Source of the DNA: Lactobacillaceae bacterium UBA5807
GTDB lineage: Bacteria; Bacillota; Bacilli; Lactobacillales; Lactobacillaceae
DNA: 9,488 nucleotides
Direction: 5' to 3'
Assembly (NCBI GenBank): GCA_002418005.1
Contig: DIDF01000014.1
Coordinates: 1-9,488, forward strand
The notes below the pieces were generated by a model, which saw only the letters and a list, made by a program, of their open reading frames with translations, had not been told where the DNA came from and did not search any database. A program made the position numbers and the translations under genes. This document shows, one piece after another, positions 1-6,071 of the stretch; positions within the stretch are counted from its first letter, which is position 1, and each line of letters begins with the position of its first letter.

Positions 1-28
1 TATCTGTCTAACAATTATGGGGCACTTC

Positions 29-54
29 AAAAAATTGTCTGATCTTTTTGATCA
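29..54 (-). terminator. Weak terminator after the 40-residue mini-protein
   Basis: Read on the minus strand, TGATC-AAAAA-GATCA forms a five-base-pair stem, and a run of six T follows a few bases later (A29-A34 on the plus strand). It begins five bases after the mini-protein stop codon. The stem is short, so the call is tentative. Confidence 0.45.
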
Positions 55-58
55 CTAA

Positions 59-181
59 TTACTTAGCAGGCTTTGTTTTCAAGAATTTTTGTAATTCTGA
101 AACATGCTTGTTACGCTTTTGATCATTTTTCTTGTTAACTGGACGACGTCCTTGTACGCCGTTTGGATGACAGATACGCAT
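59..181 (-). CDS. Unrecognised basic mini-protein, 40 residues
   Basis: This small open frame begins at ATG (179-181) and ends at TAA (59-61). The coding evidence is an AAGGGGA ribosome binding site eight bases before the ATG and a possible terminator directly behind the stop. The product starts MRICHPNGVQGRRPVNKK and is very basic: Lys and Arg make up about a third of it and only one Glu and one Asp are present. It has one cysteine and no hydrophobic segment, so it should be cytosolic. The composition resembles small nucleic-acid-binding or ribosome-associated proteins, but I do not recognise it as any ribosomal protein, and it lacks the Cys/His pattern of L36. It is divergent from the kinase gene at 349. 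Function unknown; I am fairly confident that it is translated. Confidence 0.6.
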   Translation of the reverse strand: MRICHPNGVQGRRPVNKKNDQKRNKHVSELQKFLKTKPAK

Positions 182-348
182 AATAGAAATCCCCTTTTTT
201 GAATTTTTATTTTCTTTAGATTCCAATAGACTTAATAATTGTACTACAAGGAATACTAATAAATCAAATGAATTACGATTAAAAAATATCTAACCATTAT
301 TTCATTTTCGTGGTATGTTTAATTTAATACTTTAACGAGGTGATTAAA
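182..348. promoter_or_regulatory. Divergent AT-rich promoter region
   Basis: This spacer separates the mini-protein (minus) from the vitamin kinase (plus). On the minus strand TTGATT and TACAAT, 18 bases apart (about 242-271), could be a promoter for the mini-protein. I see no convincing promoter pair for the kinase. The sequence GAGGTGA at 337-343 is the kinase ribosome binding site and decides its start: it lies five bases before TTG at 349, whereas the GTG at 340 lies inside it. Confidence 0.4.
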
Positions 349-1167
349 TTGGCAAATGAATTTCCACAAGCAGTAACGATTGCAGGATCAGATAGTGACG
401 GAAGTGCCGGAATGCAAGCTGACTTACATACTTTCTTTAGAAGAAAAGTATATGGGGCATCAATTCTTTTAGCATGCGTTGCCGGAAACAGTTACGGGAT
501 CCATGCAGCCGTTGACCTACCTGAAGATTTCATTGACACAGAGTTTAAGGCCTTAGCAGACGATTATAAAATTAGAGCTGCTAAAACCGGAATGATTTCT
601 GATTCCAAAATTATTAGAAATGTCATTCGAAACTACAAGAAATACGATTTTGGTCCTTTGGTCGTCGATCCTGTTATCACAACTAAACATGGTAATGTTC
701 TTTTGGAAAAAGAGGCTTATAAGACACTGCGTGACGAATTAATTCCATTGGCAACAGTAATTACCCCTAACTTCTTTGAAGCCCAGAAATTAGCTGAAAT
801 GGACATTAAAAGCAAGGACGATTATGTTACAGCAGCTAAAAAGCTTCAAAGTTTAGGTGCTAAAAATGTTGTCCTAAAGGGCAGCCATGATGATCCTAAA
901 CAGACTACCGTTTCTGATTACATTTTGCTTGAATCAGGAAAAGGATTCTGGTTAACTGGCAAGTTCTTTGATACCGAACGAAAGAATGGGACGGGTGATA
1001 GCCTTTCAGCCTGCATCGCAGCTGAATTAGCAAAGGGAAAAGATGTTGAAACCGCTGCGAGAATTGCCAAGAAGTTCGTCGATGCTGCTATTGAAGATCA
1101 ATTACCAGTTGCTCATAAGGTTGGACCGATTAATCACTGGGCACCTGCGGATGATATTGAACCTTAA
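349..1167 (+). CDS. ThiD/PdxK-family kinase (pyridoxine or hydroxymethylpyrimidine kinase)
   Basis: A cytosolic ribokinase-fold enzyme that uses ATP to phosphorylate a vitamin precursor: pyridoxine/pyridoxal (B6 salvage) or hydroxymethylpyrimidine and its phosphate (thiamine synthesis). Seen in the 272 residues: the signature IAGSDSDGSAGMQADL at 11-26, DPV at 107-109, ITPN at 138-141, and the anion-hole/catalytic motif NGTGDS at 213-218 with D217 as likely base. The N-terminal motif carries DGSAG where ThiD usually has GGGAG. The ATVITPN stretch and the C-terminal DAAIE...VGPxxH pattern recall Bacillus PdxK, so B6 kinase is my slight preference. The TTG start at 349 is chosen because GAGGTGA (337-343) precedes it by five bases; an in-frame GTG at 340 would add three residues. 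No other thiamine or B6 genes are nearby, so the substrate remains open. Confidence 0.85.
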   Translation: MANEFPQAVTIAGSDSDGSAGMQADLHTFFRRKVYGASILLACVAGNSYGIHAAVDLPEDFIDTEFKALADDYKIRAAKTGMISDSKIIRNVIRNYKKYDFGPLVVDPVITTKHGNVLLEKEAYKTLRDELIPLATVITPNFFEAQKLAEMDIKSKDDYVTAAKKLQSLGAKNVVLKGSHDDPKQTTVSDYILLESGKGFWLTGKFFDTERKNGTGDSLSACIAAELAKGKDVETAARIAKKFVDAAIEDQLPVAHKVGPINHWAPADDIEP

Positions 1168-1213
1168 GGTTGGCTTCGGCCGTTAAAACAAAAGTACAAA
1201 TTTGCATCAAAAT

Positions 1214-1244
1214 AAAACTTCTCTTTATTATAGAGGCGTTTTTT
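1214..1244 (+). terminator. Terminator of the vitamin kinase gene
   Basis: AAAACTTCTCT and AGAGGCGTTTT pair with one mismatch and one wobble around a seven-base TTATTAT loop, and the T-tract runs to 1244. It lies about 45 bases after the kinase stop and faces the minus-strand pair that ends at 1268. Confidence 0.75.
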
Positions 1245-1267
1245 AATTCTTTAAAAATAAGCTTTTT

Positions 1268-1444
1268 TCACCATTTATCCGGGCTCCAAATTCTCCCATC
1301 TATTTCATCTTGAGCTTGTTGAATTCTTTTGGACTGTTCTTTTCCCAAATTCTCTGCGCCCTTTAAAATAGCTCTATCGATAAATGCTGATTGGCTTTTT
1401 TCTAAATTTTCAAATACACCAGTTAGCCACCTATCATCAGTCAT
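1268..1444 (-). CDS. Unrecognised 58-residue protein coupled to an oxidoreductase
   Basis: The frame runs from ATG (1442-1444) to TGA (1268-1270). Its ribosome binding site AGGAGG sits inside the last sense codons of the oxidoreductase gene, and only two bases separate that stop codon from this ATG, so translational coupling is very likely. The product (MTDDRWLTGVFENLEKSQ... ending IWSPDKW) is hydrophilic and mostly helix-forming, with two tryptophans near the C-terminus. It has no cysteine, signal peptide or membrane segment. I do not recognise the family. The strong ribosome binding site and the operon position support a real gene; it may be a small partner of the flavoprotein, but that is inferred only from position. 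Confidence 0.7.
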   Translation of the reverse strand: MTDDRWLTGVFENLEKSQSAFIDRAILKGAENLGKEQSKRIQQAQDEIDGRIWSPDKW

Positions 1445-1446
1445 AT

Positions 1447-2157
1447 TTATTCCTCCTGATCGCGAATCATTTTAATATTTGCTTTTAAATCCTCAAGTTG
1501 GGTTTGATTTTGCTTAAGACTTTCAATTGCTAAATCAAATTGCTTTTTTGAATCTTTACTTAACCGTTTGGACATTATCACTAGCTTGCTTAACAACCAA
1601 TCAGTCTTATTTTCCAAATTTAATGGCATTGTGCTCTCAAGATATTCTAAATAATTAACCGCCAATTCTTTCTTTTGTTGGGTAGTTAAATACGCAAACT
1701 GAGAAATAATTAAAGGCTTCAAAAATTTCATCCCAGCTTTTTTTGCTAAAGCCCGAAATGGTATCAAGATTTCTGACATACTGAATTTTTCTGATCCCCC
1801 CGCCTGGAAATCATCTTTAGCTTCTCCGGTGCTGACCACAATTCCTAATTCTTTTCTGGCAAGTTTATTATTGGCAATAACATCATGCCTGGTAAAGTTA
1901 TCATCAATAAACTGTTTTAAACTTGCTGGGCAACTATACCAATAAAGTGGGAACTGAAAGATAATCCTTTGATAAGATAGCAAGCTTTCAGCTAAATCAC
2001 TAATCTTTTTTTCTGAATTTAAACCATGATAAATTTTATCCAGAGAAAAGAAATCAGTTGAACTATTTTGTTTGTCATTATTTCCAACCGTTAACAAAAA
2101 TTGCTGAGTAGAAGAAACATCTATATCAGGATGAGAAATTAAAACGACTGACTTCAT
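1447..2157 (-). CDS. NAD(P)H oxidoreductase, flavodoxin-2 (KefF/MdaB-like) fold
   Basis: A predicted cytosolic FMN or FAD flavoprotein that reduces quinone-like or other electrophilic substrates with NAD(P)H. Visible in the 236 residues are the first strand VVLISHP (4-10), then IIFQFPLYWYSCPASLKQFID (65-85), the hallmark of the Flavodoxin_2/NQO family, and an STGEA...GG loop (109-121) where the family has its flavin-contacting GG motif. Relatives are usually about 180 to 200 residues; here residues 180-236 form a charged helical extension rich in Lys, Gln and Glu. The start ATG has AAAGGA about ten bases upstream. It is first in a two-gene unit with the 58-residue protein and divergent from the OsmC-like gene, a common arrangement for redox-stress genes. 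Substrate unknown. Confidence 0.85.
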   Translation of the reverse strand: MKSVVLISHPDIDVSSTQQFLLTVGNNDKQNSSTDFFSLDKIYHGLNSEKKISDLAESLLSYQRIIFQFPLYWYSCPASLKQFIDDNFTRHDVIANNKLARKELGIVVSTGEAKDDFQAGGSEKFSMSEILIPFRALAKKAGMKFLKPLIISQFAYLTTQQKKELAVNYLEYLESTMPLNLENKTDWLLSKLVIMSKRLSKDSKKQFDLAIESLKQNQTQLEDLKANIKMIRDQEE

Positions 2158-2190
2158 TTATCTAATGTCCTTTCTTGATTTTCAGAATGA

Positions 2191-2206
2191 GGAATCTTGT
2201 GATTCC
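2191..2206. promoter_or_regulatory. Perfect inverted repeat, candidate operator
   Basis: GGAATC-TTGT-GATTCC is a perfect six-base inverted repeat with a four-base spacer, in the 110-base gap between two divergent redox genes. It lies just upstream of the likely osmC promoter and about 10 to 25 bases downstream of a minus-strand CATAAT (2217-2222), so one bound regulator could control both directions. The regulator is not identified and no regulator gene is adjacent. Confidence 0.45.
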
Positions 2207-2209
2207 AAT

Positions 2210-2239
2210 TTAGTTCATTATGCTTGGAAATGTTATAAA
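2210..2239 (+). promoter_or_regulatory. Possible promoter of the OsmC-like gene
   Basis: TATAAA at 2234-2239 is a good -10 hexamer. The best -35 match, TTAGTT at 2210-2215, is weak and gives an 18-base spacer. The ribosome binding site TAGGAGGT follows, eight bases or less before the ATG at 2268. Confidence 0.4.
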
Positions 2240-2267
2240 ATTAAAGTAATTTTTAGGAGGTAACAAA

Positions 2268-2705
2268 ATGGCAAAATATACAATTCACAGCACTTATCGT
2301 GGAATCGGTGCTCAAACCATGAATTTTGACGGCGTCCATCAGTTCATCTCGGATGAACCCGTATCATCTCGAGGAACTGATGCCGGCCCAAATCCTGTTC
2401 AATATCTACTCGGGGCAGTTGGCGGCTGTTTAGGAGCAACTGCCGCTTGGGCAGAAAGAAAAAACAAACAAGCTCACATTGATAAATTTGAAGTTACAGT
2501 CACTGGTGAAACCGTTGTTCTTCCTGACCATTCATCAAAAGTCAATAATATTCAAATAAAAATTGACTGTCAAACTAATCTTAACAAAGAAGAACAGGAT
2601 AAGTTTGTCGAAGAAATTATTCATAATTGTACGGTTCATACTACTCTAGAAAACGGAGTCGAAACCGCAATTGAAATTGTTCCAAAAGCACAAGAAAATG
2701 TGTAG
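2268..2705 (+). CDS. OsmC family protein
   Basis: OsmC/Ohr-family proteins are small cytosolic thiol proteins, and the studied members reduce organic hydroperoxides through a cysteine pair. The 145 residues show the family core GTDAGPNPVQYLLGAVGGCLGAT (36-58) with Cys54, and Cys121 in HNCTVHTTL, matching the two conserved family cysteines. A third cysteine, Cys101, lies in IDCQTN. Arg35 just before the core may serve as the active-site arginine. Length is normal. An AGGAGG ribosome binding site precedes the ATG. The HNCTVHTTL context is that of the broad YhfA-like OsmC branch rather than classical Ohr, so peroxidase activity is inferred. Its mRNA probably ends at the hairpin that is also a CIRCE element. 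Confidence 0.88.
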   Translation: MAKYTIHSTYRGIGAQTMNFDGVHQFISDEPVSSRGTDAGPNPVQYLLGAVGGCLGATAAWAERKNKQAHIDKFEVTVTGETVVLPDHSSKVNNIQIKIDCQTNLNKEEQDKFVEEIIHNCTVHTTLENGVETAIEIVPKAQENV

Positions 2706-2724
2706 TTCTACTGTTCTTTTTTGA

Positions 2725-2751
2725 TTAGCACTCTTTGATAGAGAGTGCTAA
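2725..2751 (+). promoter_or_regulatory. CIRCE element (HrcA operator), also a terminator-like hairpin
   Basis: TTAGCACTC-N9-GAGTGCTAA matches the HrcA operator consensus at every arm position and has the exact nine-base spacer. It is followed at once by six T (2752-2757), so in RNA it is also a well-formed intrinsic terminator placed 19 bases after the osmC stop. Its centre is about 95 bases upstream of the clpL -35 hexamer, much farther than in groE or dnaK operons, where CIRCE overlaps the promoter or early leader. Confidence 0.9.
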
Positions 2752-2767
2752 TTTTTTCTAAATTATT

Positions 2768-2827
2768 TTTGACCAATTGTCTAACTACTTGTCACAGTGG
2801 GCATCTAGAGTTTGACTAATTTTTAAA
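2768..2827. promoter_or_regulatory. Two CtsR-like half-sites upstream of clpL
   Basis: TTTGACC (2768-2774) and TTTGACT (2811-2817) are each perfect heptads of the CtsR operator read on the reverse strand (RGTCAAA). Each is followed by AAT, where the spacer would be, and then by a poor second heptad: TGTCTAA in the first case and TTTTAAA (four of seven matches) in the second. The second lies six bases before the clpL -35 hexamer. A full tandem CtsR operator is not present. Confidence 0.35.
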
Positions 2828-2832
2828 AAAGC

Positions 2833-2861
2833 TTGCATCTCTTGTGAATACATGGTACTAT
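2833..2861 (+). promoter_or_regulatory. clpL promoter
   Basis: TTGCAT (2833-2838), a 17-base spacer and TACTAT (2856-2861), preceded by TG in the extended -10 position, form a strong vegetative (sigma-A) promoter. Transcription should begin near 2868, giving a leader of about 66 bases. Confidence 0.8.
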
Positions 2862-2867
2862 ATAGTT

Positions 2868-2900
2868 GTTCGAAAGGGAACATACATTCCCCTGTAGAAC
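2868..2900 (+). promoter_or_regulatory. Hairpin at the 5' end of the clpL mRNA
   Basis: GGGAA (2876-2880) pairs with TTCCC (2887-2891) around a six-base loop. An outer GTTC (2868-2871) pairs with GAAC (2897-2900) across an internal loop. The outer stem starts at the predicted first nucleotide of the transcript. Such 5'-terminal hairpins can protect mRNA from decay; this function is inferred. Confidence 0.4.
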
Positions 2901-2933
2901 CTCTCAAAGCAAAATATTTATGGGGGCTTGCAT

Positions 2934-4958
2934 ATGAATAACGACATGTTTAATGACATTTTTAACGATCCATTTTTCAAGGATGCTTTTCAAACATCTT
3001 CAAATGGACGTCAAAATATAAATCCAGAATCAATTCAAACTGTTGAAAAACCACAACAAGGTAAGAGCAGTCTTTTGGATAAGTATGGGACTGACTTAAC
3101 TAAGTTGGCAAAAGAAGGAAAGTTGGATCCGGTTATCGGTAGAGATAACGAAATCGAACAAATGGAAGAAGTTTTAAGTCGAAGAACCAAGAATAACCCA
3201 GTTTTAATTGGTGAAGCTGGAGTTGGTAAGACCGCGGTAGTTGAAGGCCTGGCTCAAAAAATTGTTGCTGGTGATGTTTCAGAAAAGCTTCTAAATAAGA
3301 AGATTATTTCCGTCGACGTTGTTTCACTAGTTCAAGGCACTGGAATTCGTGGCCAATTCGAGGAACGAATGAAGAACTTGATCGATGAGGTTTCCAAGAA
3401 CAAGAATGTAATCCTGTTTATCGACGAAATTCATCAAATCATGGGTGCTGGTTCAACTGGTGAAGGCGACAAAATGGACGCTGGCAACATCTTAAAGCCA
3501 AAGCTTGCTCGTGGCGACTTCCAGTTAATTGGTGCAACTACTAGCAACGAATACCGTGATATTGAAAAAGACCAAGCATTAGCTCGTCGATTCCAACCAA
3601 TTACGGTTAACGAACCAAGTGAGGAAGATACTTTAAAGATCATCAATGGCTTGGCTCCAAAATACGAGAAGTTTCATCACGTAAAATTTAGTCCCGAAGC
3701 ACTTAAGGCTGCCGTTCAATTAAGTTCTCGTTACATTCAAGATCGTCATAATCCTGATAAAGCAATTGACTTAATTGACCAAGCTGGTGCCAAGGTTGCT
3801 ATGGGCTCTCATTTAACCAAAGACAAGTCAGGTTTGGAACAAGTTGCCACAAGCCTAACAAAACAAAAGGACCAAGCCGCAAAAGACGAGGACTTTGAAA
3901 AGGCTGCTAAATTACGTGACCGACTAGATAAAGTTAATGATCAGATCCAAGCCATCGATGACGGCAAAAAAGTTGATATTCCAACCGTTACTCCTGAGAT
4001 CATTAAGGCAGTGGTCGAAAAGATAACTGGAGTACCTGTTACTGACGTTAACAAGGACGAAGTAAGCCAGTTAAGCAATATGGAATCTGATCTCAAGAAA
4101 CACGTTATTGGCCAAGACAAGGCCTTGGAAGCAATTTCAGCCGCTATTAAGAGAAGCAGAGTTGGTTTTACTGAAGGTAATCGGCCAATTGGCAGTTTCC
4201 TATTTGTCGGCCCTACCGGAGTTGGTAAGACTCAAACTGCTAAGGCTTTAGCTAAGGAATTGTTTGGTACTGAAAAAGCAATGATCAGATATGATATGTC
4301 TGAATATATGGATAAAATCAGTGCAAGTAAGTTAATTGGCTCAGCACCTGGTTATGTTGGCTACGAAGAAGGCGGCCGTTTGACTGAACAAGTTCGTCGT
4401 CATCCATACAGCTTGATTTTACTCGATGAAATCGAAAAAGCTCATCCAGATGTTTTGAATCTGTTGCTGCAAATCCTAGATGACGGTCGTTTAACTGATT
4501 CTCAAGGCAGAACCGTTGACTTCTCAAATACGGTAATCATCATGACCAGTAATGCCGGGCAAAGCAACCTTGATGATAAGAAAGATGTCATTGAAAGACT
4601 GAAACCTTACTTTAAACTAGAATTCTTGAACCGAATTGATGATATCATCCAGTTCAATTCCTTAACAAAGAAAGACCTTCTTAAGATTGTTGATCTTATG
4701 TTAGGCGATTTGGACAACTTGGTAAACAAATCAAGAGGTATTCACTTCACGGTTACTCAAGATGCCAAAGAGAAACTTGTTGAACTTGGTTATGATAAAC
4801 AATTTGGTGCAAGACCAATGCATCGAGTAATTACCAAAGAGATCACTGATAAATTAACTAACAGTTATCTTCAAAATCCAACCGAGAAGAACTTCAAAGT
4901 CGTTTTAAAGGATAACGAAATTGCCGTTGAAACGGTTAACAGCAAAAAAGCTGCCTAA
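2934..4958 (+). CDS. clpL: ClpL, AAA+ disaggregase/chaperone
   Basis: A cytosolic Hsp100 ring ATPase that threads and refolds heat-damaged protein. The 674 residues begin with a short Asn/Phe/Asp-rich segment in place of the double-repeat Clp_N domain of ClpC, as in ClpL. AAA-1 has Walker A GEAGVGKT (93-100), Walker B ILFIDE (160-165) and RRF (218-220). A short coiled-coil middle domain with a UVR-like DEDFEKAAKLRD lies near 318-329. AAA-2 has Walker A GPTGVGKT (426-433), Walker B LILLDE (494-499), sensor 1 TSN (538-540), LNR (565-567) and sensor 2 GARP (625-628). No LGF/IGF-type ClpP-binding tripeptide appears between TSNAG and FLNR, which argues for a stand-alone chaperone. The ATG at 2934 is chosen because GGGGG (2922-2926) is seven bases upstream; an in-frame TTG at 2928 is too close. 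CIRCE and CtsR half-sites upstream suggest heat-shock control. Confidence 0.95.
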   Translation: MNNDMFNDIFNDPFFKDAFQTSSNGRQNINPESIQTVEKPQQGKSSLLDKYGTDLTKLAKEGKLDPVIGRDNEIEQMEEVLSRRTKNNPVLIGEAGVGKTAVVEGLAQKIVAGDVSEKLLNKKIISVDVVSLVQGTGIRGQFEERMKNLIDEVSKNKNVILFIDEIHQIMGAGSTGEGDKMDAGNILKPKLARGDFQLIGATTSNEYRDIEKDQALARRFQPITVNEPSEEDTLKIINGLAPKYEKFHHVKFSPEALKAAVQLSSRYIQDRHNPDKAIDLIDQAGAKVAMGSHLTKDKSGLEQVATSLTKQKDQAAKDEDFEKAAKLRDRLDKVNDQIQAIDDGKKVDIPTVTPEIIKAVVEKITGVPVTDVNKDEVSQLSNMESDLKKHVIGQDKALEAISAAIKRSRVGFTEGNRPIGSFLFVGPTGVGKTQTAKALAKELFGTEKAMIRYDMSEYMDKISASKLIGSAPGYVGYEEGGRLTEQVRRHPYSLILLDEIEKAHPDVLNLLLQILDDGRLTDSQGRTVDFSNTVIIMTSNAGQSNLDDKKDVIERLKPYFKLEFLNRIDDIIQFNSLTKKDLLKIVDLMLGDLDNLVNKSRGIHFTVTQDAKEKLVELGYDKQFGARPMHRVITKEITDKLTNSYLQNPTEKNFKVVLKDNEIAVETVNSKKAA

Positions 4959-4980
4959 TGCAATAGTAATTTAAACATTT

Positions 4981-5021
4981 AAAGCTACCAGTAACTGGAG
5001 ACAGTTGCTGATAGCTTTTTT
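4981..5021 (+). terminator. clpL terminator
   Basis: AAAGCTACCAGTAACTG and CAGTTGCTGATAGCTTT pair over 17 positions with one C-A mismatch and one wobble. The loop is GAGA, and six T end the structure at 5021. It lies 22 bases after the clpL stop. Confidence 0.92.
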
Positions 5022-5052
5022 GTTTTTCTCAGTTTCTTGGCAAAAGTTAGCA

Positions 5053-5058
5053 TATAAT
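5053..5058 (+). promoter_or_regulatory. -10 hexamer of the nitroreductase gene
   Basis: A perfect TATAAT lies 37 bases before the start codon. At 16 to 18 bases upstream only poor -35 matches occur (such as AGTTTC at 5031-5036), so the promoter is probably weak or activator-dependent. Confidence 0.5.
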
Positions 5059-5095
5059 GAAGCCGAGTGAAATATATTAAAAAGAGCTGAACAAA

Positions 5096-5869
5096 ATGAA
5101 TGAACAAGAAATTGCTACTCAGCTGAATCATCGGACGGTTCGTCGCTTCTCGGCAAAAAAATTGTCTCCAAATACGATTGATACTTTAATTAGTGTCGCT
5201 CAACATACTTCAACTTCCCATTACTTACAGTCGATGAGTCTTATCCATATTACCGATCAAAAGACCAGAAAAGAAATATCTCAGATTAGCAATCAGTCCT
5301 ATGTAAATGGAAATGGGGAATTATTCATATTCTTGGTAGACCTTTATCGAGCCAATCAAATTGCGGTAAAAAATGGTCACCCCAAAAATTATTTAGGGTC
5401 AATGGATAAATTTCTGCAAGGTTGCGCCGATGCAACCCTGGCAGTTCAAAATGTGGTTAATGCAGCTGAATCGATGAATTTGGGGGCTGTAATTCTGGGA
5501 AGCATTCAAAATGATGCTGGCCAGTTAATTAAACTTTTAAAATTACCTAAATTGACTTTCCCAATCCTTGGTTTAATTGTTGGTATCCCCTCCGAAAAAC
5601 CAACATTCAAACCCCGCCTGCCTCGTAATTTAATGTATTTTCAAAATAGTTATAATTTGTCAGATCTTAAAACATCAAGTTTGCAAGATTACGATAAGGT
5701 AATTCATAAATATTATGAAACCAGAAATTCTAATCGCAGACAAGAAACTTTTTCTCACCTAATTTCAAAAAGTGCCATCGAAATGCCGGCTAAACGAAAA
5801 GAATTATTTAAAGTTTTAAAGCATCAAGGATTCTTTCCAGAGGCTGCTGTAGAGCCATTAAACCAGTAA
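5096..5869 (+). CDS. NADPH-dependent nitroreductase/flavin reductase (NfsA/FRP type)
   Basis: A predicted dimeric cytosolic FMN enzyme that transfers electrons from NADPH to nitroaromatics, flavins or similar acceptors. The 257 residues match the NfsA/FRP subgroup: FMN-phosphate loop HRTVRRF (12-18), TSTSHYLQSMS (38-48), a central GCADATLAVQNVVNAAESMN (109-128) followed by LGAVILGSI (129-137), the PILGLIVGIP strand (156-165), and KPRLPRN (172-178), where the family has its NADPH/FMN-binding basic segment. The C-terminal GFF near 245-247 also fits this subgroup, and length is normal. The ribosome binding site is poor (AAAAGAGCTG). It stands alone between the clpL terminator and the csp promoter, and no clear terminator follows. 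The physiological substrate cannot be read from the sequence. Confidence 0.88.
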   Translation: MNEQEIATQLNHRTVRRFSAKKLSPNTIDTLISVAQHTSTSHYLQSMSLIHITDQKTRKEISQISNQSYVNGNGELFIFLVDLYRANQIAVKNGHPKNYLGSMDKFLQGCADATLAVQNVVNAAESMNLGAVILGSIQNDAGQLIKLLKLPKLTFPILGLIVGIPSEKPTFKPRLPRNLMYFQNSYNLSDLKTSSLQDYDKVIHKYYETRNSNRRQETFSHLISKSAIEMPAKRKELFKVLKHQGFFPEAAVEPLNQ

Positions 5870-5885
5870 ACATTTTGGTACTAAT

Positions 5886-5907
5886 TTAATTAATTATAGT
5901 TAATTAA
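5886..5907. repeat. Paired TTAATTAA palindromes
   Basis: TTAATTAA-TTATAG-TTAATTAA: two copies of an eight-base palindrome separated by six bases, so it is both a direct and an inverted repeat. It lies ten bases upstream of the csp -35 hexamer, where an AT-rich UP-type element would sit, and could also be a weak end for the nitroreductase transcript. Nothing identifies its role. Confidence 0.35.
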
Positions 5908-5917
5908 GCTTATTGCA

Positions 5918-5946
5918 TTGACATCTCCCCAGAATGAAGGTATATT
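5918..5946 (+). promoter_or_regulatory. csp promoter
   Basis: TTGACA (5918-5923), a 17-base spacer and TATATT (5941-5946) make a near-consensus vegetative promoter. Transcription should start near 5953, which leaves an untranslated leader of about 125 bases, a typical length for cold-shock genes. Confidence 0.85.
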
Positions 5947-6008
5947 ATAGCTAATGTATTTAAAGGTTTCGATTTTTAAGGTTCTTGTTTTATAGTTTTA
6001 TGAAATAA

Positions 6009-6071
6009 CTCCTTGAATTACGTTCAACCAGATGCATTAAATATTTTAAATTGCCCAAAGGGCATAGGAGG
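6009..6071 (+). promoter_or_regulatory. csp leader elements around the ribosome binding site
   Basis: A TGCCC-AAA-GGGCA hairpin (6052-6064) ends one base before the ribosome binding site AGGAGG (6066-6071), which is eight bases from the ATG. Upstream, CTCCT (6009-6013) is complementary to AGGAG and could mask it in another fold. These could form a temperature-dependent switch as in other csp leaders; this is inference from pairing by eye. Confidence 0.4.

Noticed and set aside
219..227. GATTCCAAT, also found at 2201-2209, as a shared regulatory motif
   Set aside because: At 219 it lacks the GGAATC partner at the right spacing, and a nine-base AT-rich match can arise by chance.
326..339. TAATAC-like -10 just before the kinase gene
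   Set aside because: A start from it would fall within the ribosome binding site, and no -35 partner is visible.
2761..2790. TTGACC at 2769-2774 as a second clpL or CIRCE-controlled promoter
   Set aside because: No acceptable -10 hexamer lies 15 to 19 bases downstream.
3434..3646. Minus-strand open frame of 70 codons inside clpL
   Set aside because: It is antisense to the conserved first AAA domain, has no ribosome binding site or recognisable motif, and is explained by codon use of clpL.
4318..4527. Minus-strand open frame of 69 codons inside clpL
   Set aside because: It is antisense to the second AAA domain Walker B region; no independent coding evidence.
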